Positions 50,801 through 62,800 of a stretch of 64,000 nt of DNA are shown here, in pieces (the first letter of the stretch is position 1; every line of letters starts with the position of its first letter). Location: assembly GCA_018398815.1 (NCBI GenBank), contig CM031615.1:58880514-58944513 (forward strand), in the 5' to 3' direction. Under the pieces are notes generated by a model. The model was not told the origin of the DNA. It searched no databases and was given only the letters and a program-made list of their open reading frames with translations. The translations under genes and the position numbers were made by a program. The stretch is from Conus ventricosus (lineage: Eukaryota > Mollusca > Gastropoda > Neogastropoda > Conidae).

Positions 50801-53800
50801 AAACCGATGGCCTTTTGGCGAAAGAACAGTGTGGTTTCCGCAAACATCGGACTACTGTTGACCATTTGATTCGTCTGGAATCTACACTTCGGAACGCCTT
50901 TTGAACAGACAGCATGCAGTGGCAATTTTCTTTGACTTGGAGAAGGCCTACGATACCACCTGGAAGTCGGGGATACTTCATGATCTCCATGATCTGGGTT
51001 TTCGAGGTCATCTTCCGCTTTTCATTCAAAATTTTTTGCAGAACGACAGTTTCAGGTCCGGGTTGGCACCACTCTCTCTGATGTCCACGAGCAGGAGTTG
51101 GGTGTTCCACAGGGGAGCATACTGTCTCCTGCCTCTTTAGCATTAAGATTAACAACATTGTTCAATCAGTTCAGCAGGGTTCAGACTGCTCATTGTTTGT
51201 GGATGATTTCGCTGTCTACGCAACTGGAAGCCTGTACCCGAGTGTCCAGCGCAGGCTCCAGCTTTGCGTGGATAAAATCCATCAGTGGGCGGATGAAAAC
51301 GGTTTCACCTTTTCTGCTACAAAAACACAGTGTATTCACTTCAATAATTTCCGTCAGTTTTTTCCAGATCCTGAACTTCAAGTAGGGAAATCTCCCATTC
51401 CAGCTGTCAAAGAGGCCAAATTTCTAGGGTTATTTTTGACCAGAAACTTAACTTTCTCAGCCACATCAAAAACCTCAAAACTGCTTGCCAGAAAGCACTG
51501 AATATTCTGCGGATCGTAGCGCACACCGACTGGGGCGCTGATAAGAAAACTTTGCTGCACCTCTACAGAGCCCTGGTCCGTTCCAAACTGGACTACGGCT
51601 GTGCTGTGTACGGCTCTGCAAGATCGTCTTACCTCAAACTCTTGGACCCTATCCACCATCAAGGGCTTCGTCTCTGTCTTGGAGCGTTCCGCACCACCCC
51701 TGTGTACAGCCTGTACGCAGAGGCAGGTGAACCTTCACTGTCCAACCGCAGGCTGAAACCGTCTTGAATTATTATATCCGACTGTTCTCAGAACCGCAGA
51801 ATCCTGCCTATGACTGTGTCTTTGACCCTCCGTTCCAAAGTAGTTTGAAAACAACCCGAAATGTATTCCGCCGTTTGGTCTTCGTATGCGGCCTCACATG
51901 CGGAATGCAGGTCTAGACCTAGGAGTTGTGTCGGATTTTCCAAGTTTCCGGATCAACCTCCGTGGACCTTTTTCACACCAGAGATTCGTTTGATCTTGCA
52001 GCTTTTCGCAAAGAGTCTACCAGCTCTCTGGCGTACAAGGCATTGTATGCTGACCTCTGTTCGAAATTCCCATCCTATCAAAAAGTTTTCACTGACGGTT
52101 CCAAGTCTGAAGATGGAGTGGCCTGTGCAGCCTACTGCCCTGGGGCTCCTTCTCAGATACTGTTGGAACATATACATTCAGATGCTTCTGTCTATTCTGC
52201 TGAACTTACTGCTCTGGTTCTGGCTTTGAAGATAATCTCACATTCTTCGAAGAGGGACTTTCTGGTTCTGTCGGATTTGCTGTCAGCTTTGGAGGCCATA
52301 GCTGGCCGCAACCTTCAGCATCCAGAACTTTTACATTTCTTTGAACTTTTCAGCACGTTGAAAGCGGACGGTTACAACATTACTCTTGCTTGGGTTCCTG
52401 GTCATGTTGGCATCGGCGGGAACGAAATGGTTTGATCGTTTAGCCAAGAACGCCACAAGAGAGAAACTGTCCAACATTTATATCCCCTGCTCAGATGTGA
52501 AACCCAAAATTAACGATTATGTGAGAGACCTCTGGCAGGAGGATTGGAACACACAGACGAATAACAAACTCTTTCAGATCCGTCCAAAACTTGAGGACTT
52601 CCTCCCATCTACATCGGGAGGTCGTAAAGAGGAAACGGTTCTGTGCCGGCTGCACACCGGCCATTCGTATTTTACCCATTCTTACCTTTTAAAGAGTGAA
52701 GAAGCTCCGTGGTGTATTCCATGTCATGCGCCACTCACAATGAAACATGTTCTTTTAGAGTGTTGGGACTTCCACGATGTGAGACACAAACATTTTACAG
52801 TGGAGTCCATGAAGATCCTGTTCAGGGATGTCCCGCCTGATGTGATCCTTGAGTTTTTGAGAGAGTCAGAGATTAACATTTTTCATCTGATTTAAGATTT
52901 TACGGAAGAAAGATTTTTAACGAAGTTTCTGGTGCGTTTCTAGATGATGTCATGTCATTTAATGAGATGTGTGAAAGTTTTTTTGTTTTTTTTTCCTCAA
53001 ATGACTGGTGAGTTGATTTTAACGTGGTGACAGCCCTGATGTGGCCCTTTGCGGTCGGCTGGGCTATAAGCAACATTATCTTATCTTATGTCATTGGAGC
53101 ATTTCAGCCTCTTCTTTTTTCGGAAGGGCTGAAGTAGAAGTATTTTTTTGGAAACTGTATATATATATATATATATATATGGAGAGAGAGGGGGGGGGGG
53201 AGGGATGGAGGGAAGAGAGAGAGAGAGAGAAAAGATAGGAATATGCACCCAAAAGTAGAATGTGTATGCATGTGTGTGTGTATGTGTGCGCAGATGAGCG
53301 AGCAGAATCCATTCCAAAGATAAACACCAAGAGGCTCAGAGAAAGACTGTATGGGAGAGCCCTGAAACTGAAAGCATAGACCTTCCCCAGAAAATCAAAA
53401 TCTAAAATGACCGATTATGAAATTAAAGAGTCAGAAAATAAAGGCTTATCTTCACTCCCTGACTTTGCCTGCCACTTTGTAGAATGTATCACTAAAAGGG
53501 GAAGAACTCTGAAGGGGAGAGTTCCTCAGTGTCACTTGAAAGGCAAGATGATTGATTCTAAGAGAGAGTCCCAAGCTCACAGAGAGAGGTGAACCAAGTC
53601 TCGAAGAGATGCCAACAAACTAGCAGAGACAACGGAAACAGATCCTTGGATGATGCCAATAGTTTTAATTTCATCAACAGAACCTTTGTTCAAAATGCTG
53701 AGGAGGGAGAGAGAGGACAGCCTGGAATGACTGTGCAGAGGCTCACGCATCAGAATAGTTTTGTGTACAAGCAAAATCTGCACAAGAAATTTGACTTGAT

Positions 53801-56800
53801 TTTGGTCAAGCTTAAAAGATAGAATAGTGCACATTCAGTGGCGACGACTTTCAAGGCATTGAAAGATGCATGTCACACACAGCAGACAGATGCTTCAGAT
53901 AAACAGTCTGAATGTTGAGCATTCTGTTAAAAGAATTACAAGAACCAGAAAGGGTCTTGTTGAACAAATCTCTGTTTCGAATCATGTTCTGAAACTCCAG
54001 AAAGGGGTGAGAATTTTCTTCGAGAGAGCCTTCTGAAAAAATGATAGTGTGATCTGAAAGTTCCTGCAAAAGGGAGGGAAGCGGTTGAAGAAGGAAGGGG
54101 ACAAAGGACTCCTGAGTAATAGCTTTATAATGCATTAGAGACAGCTGTACAAGCACATGCGGACTTGGAATGAGGGACAGAGTCGTCTTCTTCGATTTTG
54201 GGATCAGCATCGTTGGCCTCATGCTCATGAACACAATCATCAGATCTCCACCCTCCAAGCATACCTTCCTCATGAAGCACAGGTTCCTGATGCCCAGGGC
54301 CCGTGCTGTCTCACTGATAGAAATGAGAGGTTAGCCTAAACTGAGGGACCTCATTTGGAGTGCCTCTTCTGATGGCAAGCCTGTGGGCACTTCTGCAGCA
54401 GAACACGCTTCTTCCCTGTCAGTACTACAGGGCACTGTGGGGGAGGGTGGAGTGTGGGAAAGGGGTAAGCACTGACCATCCTCTGTAGACCACGGAACTG
54501 TGTTTGAACAAGGTGCATCTTAGAGCATCAGATCAAGACTCCCTGGATAAGACTGATGGGTGGTCGGGAATATTGTTGGCACTGTTTCGAGTTATGTTGA
54601 ACTTTTGAATGCTCCTCCAAAGGGTAATAGACCATATCTTGCAAATATTTGGGGGAGGGAGGGGGGGGGGGTGTGTGTGTTGAAAGTGGCGGCAACTAGT
54701 ACAGGTAGTGTGTGTCTGGTTGGCTGTCAAGACCTGAGCGCCATTTTCTGCAGTCCAGGCAGACAGGAGCAAGGGTAAGGAAGAAGTGTTGTGACGTAGT
54801 GACAAGAACAAGGGTGAGGAAGAAGTGTTGTGACGTAGTGACAGGAACAAGGGTAAGGAAGAAGTGTTGTGACGTAGTGACAGGAACAAGGGTAAGGAAG
54901 AAGTGTTGTGACGTAGTGACAAGAGCAGCGGAAAACACAGGCAGTGATGAAGTTTGGAGAACAGCATCCAGTTCCAGCAGTTTTCGTGAAGTGTTGGCAA
55001 GAGTCTTTTCTTGACACTGTAGAGAGGACAATGCAGAAGTAACCGTCGAAGAAGGCTGGGCAAGCCCTCTGCAAGAACCCTTAGCAGAAGGTTGAAGGCA
55101 GAGAACTGAAGTTAAAAAGATTCGAGGTGGCAGATGACGTCCAGACTGCACCAAGGAAAGAAGGGAACCGATTGTGTGCTCGGAAGTGGACATCATGTGC
55201 ACTGTCAAAGGGCCATCACTCTTGATCAACAGTAGGCTTGGAGATTGGTTAGCTTCATCATTCCCAGTTTTTGTGTGTGAGAATCCTGGTGAATGGTGTC
55301 GGAATACACCAAGGAGGATTAAGGCATTTGTTTGGACAGGTGAGTATAAGGAAAATAGTCGTAGCTGTTGTGGATTAAGTTTCTGTTAGGAACGTCCACA
55401 ACCCACATACAGGACCTCCTCTGACGCTGTTTCAGTGTGTGCTTACCACACTATAACAGAACTTCCCATTCCCTTCACACACCCTCATCAATTATTGCCC
55501 CACGCTTTTTTTGCTCTTCCCATGAATACATTGGAGTCTGCTTAACTCATTCTGTCCTATGTACAAGACAACTTGTACCACTCTTCCTTTCACTACAGAC
55601 GGGAAATAAATATTTTCTCATATGAAAGCATAATCCAGATTTGGTTTATTCTTGCTTTGCACATTTGATTTATCTTCAGAACTTTTCACAGTTGGCTTAA
55701 GGACGAAAACACTGTTTTTTTTGTGCAAATACTCAAAAAATTCAGCAAGTTAGAAGTGTTTTATTATCACATCCGTCATATTTCTGCTCTAGCTGTTTGT
55801 AGTTCTGTTCTGGGGAATTGGTAGAACACGTGTGTTGGGGGGGGGGGGGGAGTGTTGATAGGGTGAACGTGATTGATTGTGGACAAACAAAAAGTGTTTA
55901 TTGTACAAAGAATATGAAAAGATAAGCAAGCAAATGATTACTTTCTTCCAATAGACTGAAGCATGCTTTTGGATAGTTGCAACGCTTTGCATGTGAGCTG
56001 CCCATGGTATATAGAGGAAGCTTGACTTGTTTTTGAAACGGCAGAAGCAGTAATGAATTTTGGGAGGGACTCATACTGAAAGTACATATGTATAGGCCGT
56101 GATTTCCTTGCATGCTAGCACTCTGTCTGAAATAGACTGTAAGAAACGCTTAGGGAGTTATGTGAAACTGGAACAGCAAGTGTCTGTAGCAATGATGGCG
56201 TTTTCAGTGTGTGCGTGTGTGCGTGTGTGTGTGTGTGTGTGTGTGCGTGTGTGCATGTGTGTGTGTTTGTCTGTGTGTGTGTGTGTGTGTATTTGCAGAC
56301 ATGACCAGCAAAATAAGTGTCACTTTTTTTTAGAACAAGTATTTTCTTTTTCATGAAATGAATTCAGCAAAGAGCATTGAATAGACCCATCTGTATCATT
56401 GTCTGGCTGCTTTGCTTGGAGAACTGAAGGTGATAATTATTGCATCTGACATCAGATGACAAAAGTCCCTGTTTCCTGAAGGAATCGGTGGAGAAAGTGG
56501 ACGCATAATAAGATGTTCAGCAAAGTTGATAGAAGTGAAGAGGTGGTGCTGTGTGCATGGTCACCATCAGATTGAAATTGACTGCGTTCTGTATGATGTA
56601 GAAACACATTAGCTGAAGATGAAGAGGTGGAAGATCTTGAAGAGAGTGGGGAAAAAAGGAACCTAAAGAGCCTTTCAGACCTACCCCAATTCCAGTTTGA
56701 ACCCCCATCTTTGGAAACCCAACCAGGGCTTCTGCTGGGGTGAAAATCTTTCCGGTCCCAGGGACCCCTTCATCATATTTTTAAGGGGTCCCAGGCTAAC

Positions 56801-59800
56801 ATTAAGGGGTCCCTACACCACAATAAAAACAACAAAATATACGTTAAAAAATTGCATCCCTGCACGCGCACTGCAATTGTCGCAGACACATCGTCACAAT
56901 AAAAACAACAAAATAAACATAAAAAAATTGTATCCGTTCTCGATCTTGCTCCTCTGCTACGCTTTTTCGCTTTTGCGACGATGATTTCGTTAACCAGGCT
57001 TCGTGAGACATGCTGGAAACAAAGGCTTCGCGGAAATGCCTCTCTCCTGCCGGGAAAATGAAAAGCGTCATCGTGACATCACATGGCTCAAAGTAGGAAA
57101 ATTAGGTCAACTGAAAACGATGCTGTGGCCTAGCGTTAAGCTTAGTCAGTCAGCCTCAGCAGACGACAAAAGTGACCGACGTATGTTGTTAGGAGGCTGC
57201 CCTACTCGTTTTGTTACTGTTCAAACTTGAAAAGGGATGGGTTCGGTCCGAAGTGTAGCAGACCTACGATGTTACGGCACCCAACTTACGATGTTGAAGG
57301 CAGTCTTTTCTCACTTTATGTCTGACTTCACCAAATTTGAAGGGGTCCCTGGGGACCCCTTACACGGACACCCAGTGCGTCCCGTAGAGTTTTAATGCGT
57401 ACTGTTCGCAATTTTTTGCGTTTTCAGAAGCCCTGCCAACAGCTGTGATTTCATTTTTGTATTGAACATAAGCAAAGAGAATTCCAACCTATTTTCAACG
57501 ATATTGTGCATGAAAGACAAAAGTAATGAAAAAGAAAAAAAACAAAACCCTCTGTTCAACAGAAATTTCCTCACCGCCAAACTCCCCGAAGACAACGATA
57601 GCAGTTGCTCCCGTTCAGCAGCATACAGCAGCGGCCACCGCCAAGGTCTCGACCACCTCAGCCCCACAGACCCTGCCGTCCCCCACCTTCCCCGCCGAAT
57701 TCAACCGGGACCGCCCCCAGCAGCCTCTGCCCATGAACCATCCCCCGGCGCAGGGCGTGCAGGTCATCAGCGCCAGGTCGGGTCACGTGGTGTCCACAGG
57801 CGCCGTGGTCAGCGCCAAGTCGATGGGGTACATGGGTAACGCCCGACCTGGGGCGCAGGCCGTCGGCACCAAACCCGGGGGACACCACTCGCAGAATGTA
57901 CCTGGAATGGTCTCAGTGGTGGTCGGAGCACCATCACAGCAGGTAAGAGTAGTCTGAACGTGTTGTTATGACAACGTCTCATGTTTTGGTGGATTTCCTG
58001 TTTCCTGTCGTTCTATAGAAAATGTATTGAACTGGGAAAAAAAAAAGATGCAATGGAAAAGAATTGTGATCAAAAACTTTGGGAGGACATATCTGAGATC
58101 TTTGTGTTCCTGATCGTACAAAGGAATGGAAACAGGAGAATGTCAGGTTTTAGACAGTTGTAGATTTGAGAAGCGCTGACTTTTGATGTGATTTTCCATC
58201 CTGTCTCCAGCCAAAAAAAAATGATCAAAGCAAATAACAAGAACAGACAATAAAAAGCAGGCTTCGTTTTTAAGCTTCATTCTGAGAGAGAAAAAGAAAT
58301 GCCACACTGGTTCCTTTCACTTGTCGCTTGCCTTTCACGTTCAGATCAAGCTGGCTGAAGAAATTCTGAGGTGAGAACAACTCCTAGAACACAGATAGAG
58401 ATTTTTGTTTTCTGTTTTTTTTTTGTGTGTTTGTTTTCTGTTGATTTCCTTTGACAGTCAATGTTTAATTTGGCAGCCAGGAAACATGTTCCTTGCTCTG
58501 ACCGTTGATGATAAAAACACAACTGGCAGACAGGGCTGGAGATTTTCTGCATCTCATGGGTAAGGGGCAAAGGTGGGGGGGGGGGGGGGAATGGTGGGAG
58601 GGGGAGGGGGGCTTCAGCAGGGTTCCCTTCGCAGTGACATGATAATCAAACTGTTGATTGTGGTCACTGGATGGAACAAGAAGGAGTTGTCTGAGGTGAT
58701 CATTCCATAACCCGTTCAGAAGTGAGAGGGTAATGGAGGCATGCTCTGCTATGGAAACGCTCTTTGCTGCACTGCAGGAATACTTTGTGCTGTGGAAACA
58801 TTCTGTGCAATCTTAAGGCTATGTCTTCCACACCTTTCCCAACTCTGAACTATGTTAAGATAGTTTTTTTTTTCATTCAACGCCTATCTTGCGCTGGATT
58901 GGATGAAGATAAGTGATTGCTCGTTCATTTTCGTTGTCCTGAGAGTTGTGTATCTTGCCTGAAGAAGACCTATGAGGTCGAAACGCGTCGTGTTTTGTCT
59001 TGTGATTCGTTTGTCTACGTTTTTTTTTGCGGTGCGTTAAAACAACTTTTCAGATATGTTAAGACAAACAGTGTAACTGCCCATGTGTTGTGGCTGTCCC
59101 ACGGCAGTAGGAAATAGGGGTGCCATGACAGCAGCCAGGAACCTCCACAGTCCTCTGTCCACAGTCATGTGCAACAGGCTAGAGGTGTTAAAACCAGTCT
59201 GGTCCTTTCCATCCAGGACAACTGTGACCTGCCTCTAGGGTGTCTGTTCTTGTTTGTCATACTTTGTTGAACGATCTTGGACAGGGTGTCATAGCGAGAG
59301 GCAGGCTGACAGTGATTGAAAATTGCACGTTTTTGTTTTTGTAGGCCTGCAATGCTTGTCAACTTGATGCCTGACTCAGGAAATTTCTTTTATATTTTTT
59401 CTGTATGAGGTGCAGAGAATGTATCTGAAGGATCCTGTAGATTATATGGCCTGAATTTAGGGGGGGAAAATCAAAAGGTGTTTCAAGTGAAATCTACTTG
59501 AAACGGTTGCATATGGGAGGTGAAAACTAATATGATGGCACTGGGCTTTGTTACAAAGTGAACCTAGTTATGTCTGTATATTAAAGGCAGCGGTGTCAAT
59601 ATAAACATGTGACACAGGGGATCTATGATGGAGTGAACCAAGTTGTGGGTGTGGGGGGGATATTCTGGATAAACTGCATGAGAAATAGCGCAGAAGGGCT
59701 ATGGAAGATTGCTGTGCTTGTCGTTGACTTTTCTCCATTATTAGTATAGGAAAAATGACTGTTGTTTACCTGTTGCTAACCTGCATGAGCTTATTTACAT

Positions 59801-62800
59801 AGAGAGAGAGAGAGAGAGGATGTATAGGTGTGCGAATAGATTTGTTACTTGTGTGCTCATTTTAGCATGATTACGTGTTTCTGAGCATGGTTTGACTTAA
59901 TGTCTACCCACACGCATGCCTTGGTCACTGTTCCTTTTAACCAATCAGCAGGCAGCGTCGGCAGTGCGACCAGCAGCTGCCAAATCGTCAGACACTCGTT
60001 CAGTGGGTCACGCCACCCAGCCGGTGTTGGTTCACAGTCACGGTAAAGGGCCTGCACCCAGAGGGGGCCCCATGATGATTCAGCCTGCACACCATGCATA
60101 CTCTGCAGGTCAGTGGGCCGCTGTAAGCTCAGGGGAACTTGGGGGTACATTTAAAGGGTTGTTCCTCCCCCCAAGTTATTTATTATATTCTTTCATCCAA
60201 CGTCGTGTCAATCCATGCCTGAGCTGTGTTCATGGCCTGTTTGACACAGTGTCTGTATGTCAAGGGCCGTAACATGACCGAGAGCTCTCCTGTGGGTGAA
60301 ACCACTCTTGGTTCCGCTTCTGAAGCAACATGCTGTCCTGTTGGTGTGAAAGTAATTTTTGAGTTGTTCGTTTTCCTTTCCTTCAGTTTTGACTCTTTTT
60401 TTTAATGCAGTCTGGAAGCTGATGGGAAATGCTACTTCTGACATTTTCTCAGCTTTTTATGCATTAATTGAGCAGTATTATGTAAAAATAAACTTGTATT
60501 TGTAGACGGTCTGAGAAAAGGTCTCTTGTCAACTGTGCCAGCAAGCGACTTGATCAACTTCATCAATCATGATTGTGGCAAAATTGTTGGACACTGACGA
60601 CTTTTTGTGGACTGGTGATTTTAGATGAATGAAAGGAACAAAGAGGAACGATTCAAGCCAGAACAGCAAGACACAAATTTATGTTGAATTCAAAACTTAA
60701 GCTGATGTGATGGCATCTTTGTTGGTCAGACTTAATCTTGAGTTCTCTTTCTTTGGGTTGTACGCGTTGAGAGCTTGGATGCCCGTTTTAGCGATGGTGA
60801 AGTCCGCTTAGCATGAATCTGGATGGCGTAATAAGCCAGATTTATGGTAGCAAATTCTGCATTCATGACCCGAAAGCTTTTCTTTTTTCTCTGTTAACAT
60901 TCCCTGGGTACACATGAGTTTCAGCACAGATTTGTGCTTTAACTTTTTTGCAACACGCCGCAGGAATGATCACAGCGCCTGACTTGGCACTCGGTGACGT
61001 GGGGCGAAAATACTCGAGGCAAGCGATCTGTCACTCAGGACACATCGTGAGAATGATAGTGACGGCCACCTGAAAATAATGACTGAATCTCTTGGAGAAT
61101 TTTGAACCAGTAGTGTTGGCATACAGATAAAGTCCTTCCTATGTCTTATCATACTAGTTAGCAAGCTACTAACAGTCAATTTCATTGGTTAATTTAGAGA
61201 GAAAAGGCTACCAACCCCTTGGCATCATCAAGCACTGAATCGGTGATCCTAGTTCGAAGTATGTCATTTTTAACTCGATCAAACAATTTAATTATTTTGA
61301 CTTTTAAAACATTTATCATCAGGAAGATGAAAGGTAGCTCTATTCCACTGTACAAAAATAAAGCCACTGTCGGATTTAGGCTTTTAAGGAAAATTAATTA
61401 AAAAAATGGTTAAAATCAGGTGTCCATGCAGGAATTTCAGTGCTGTGACTGCAGTGTTAGCTGGGCACATAGAGCAGGATCTTTGAGTCTTTGAAAGAGA
61501 TTAACATTTTTCATCTGATCTAAGATTTTACGGAAGAAAGATTTGAACGAAGTTTCTGGTGCGTTTTTAGAAGGTGTATTTTAAAGAGATGTGTGAAAGG
61601 TTGGTGTTTTTTTTTCCAGTGACTTGTGAGTTGATTTTAACGTGATGACAGCCCTGAAATGGCCGATTAACATTTTTCATCTTATCTAAGATTTTACGGA
61701 AGAAAGATTTTATCGAAGTTTCTGGTACGTTTTTAGAAGGTGTATTTTAAAGAGATGTGTGAAAGATTTTTTTTGTTTTTGTTTTAATTACTTGTGAGTT
61801 GATTTTAATGTGGTGACAGCCCTGATGTGGCCCTTTGTGGTCGGCTGGGCTATAGGCAACATTACCTTACCTTACCTTACATAGAGCAGTACGAGGTCTG
61901 TGTTGATAGTGTTGAGGATTAACCTTTTTTTTCAGTCTTAGACAAGCAGACCTTTGATGTCCAACTTGTTTTACACATACTTTTTACATACAGCAGAGCT
62001 TCTGTCCTGAGAATAATAATCAGATATCATATCATAGTGACAGAGGGTTTTTTTTTTCTTTTTTTGTTGTTGGTTTCTTTCAAAATGATGGCTGTGAGAA
62101 TATCAACAGTCAGATAGCATAAAGCCAGAGTTTTGTTGTTGTTGTTGTCTTTTTTTGATTGGTTTCTTTCAAAAAGTGGCTGCATTTTGTTTTATGGTTA
62201 GCTGTTTGCTTTGAGGAGTGGACTCTTCCAAGCTTTTCCAGGAGAGGGCTACTGGATAGTTGAAGTCATCAAACAAATGGCCATCAGTTGCATCTTAGCT
62301 TGTTCAAAATATTAGGAGAGGAACACAATGGCTGATCTTGAAAACCATTTACGCTGATGTAATTTAATTGTAAGTACCGTCAAACTCCATGACCTTAGTT
62401 TTGTGACTAGCAGAGCGTAAGGCAAGGTTTTACACTCCACAGATCGCTTAGACATATAGTCAGTGAGGGATTGATACTTAGACATACAGTCAGTGAGTGA
62501 TTAACACTCAGACATGCAGTCAATGAGTGATTGACACTCAGACATGCAGTCAGTGAGTGATTGACACTTAAACATACAGTCAATGAGTGATTGACACTCA
62601 GACATGTAGTCAATGAGTGGTCAACACTTAGACATGCAGTTAATGAGTGATAGACATGTAGTCAATGAGTGATTGACACTCAGAATACAGTCAGTGAGTG
62701 ATTGACACTCAGACATGCAGTCAATGAGTGATTAACACTCAGACATGCAGTCAGTGAGTGATCGACACTCAGACATGGAGTCAATGAGTGATTGACACTC

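Larger units (their letters stand above)
47123..53087 (+). mobile_element. Full-length I/Nimb-like LINE with target site duplication
   Basis: A 13-bp direct repeat (ATGTCATTGGAGC) flanks the element at 47110-47122 and 53088-53100. Inside are a ~750-bp 5' UTR, ORF1 with CCHC knuckles, ORF2 with APE endonuclease, RT, RNase H and a C-terminal zinc motif, then a ~190-bp 3' UTR ending in an ATTATCTTATCTT tail. RNase H plus a CCHC ORF1 suggests the I superfamily. Frame breaks are single-base and essentially no substitution stop codons are seen, so the insertion is young or the breaks are consensus errors. It lies in the phosphatase intron 46926-57562, in the same orientation as the gene. Confidence 0.9.

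Noticed and set aside
55174..55345. Plus-strand ORF ending at a good donor (GGACAG|GTGAGT)
   Set aside because: No acceptor with matching phase and no phosphatase-like content. The donor alone is not enough.
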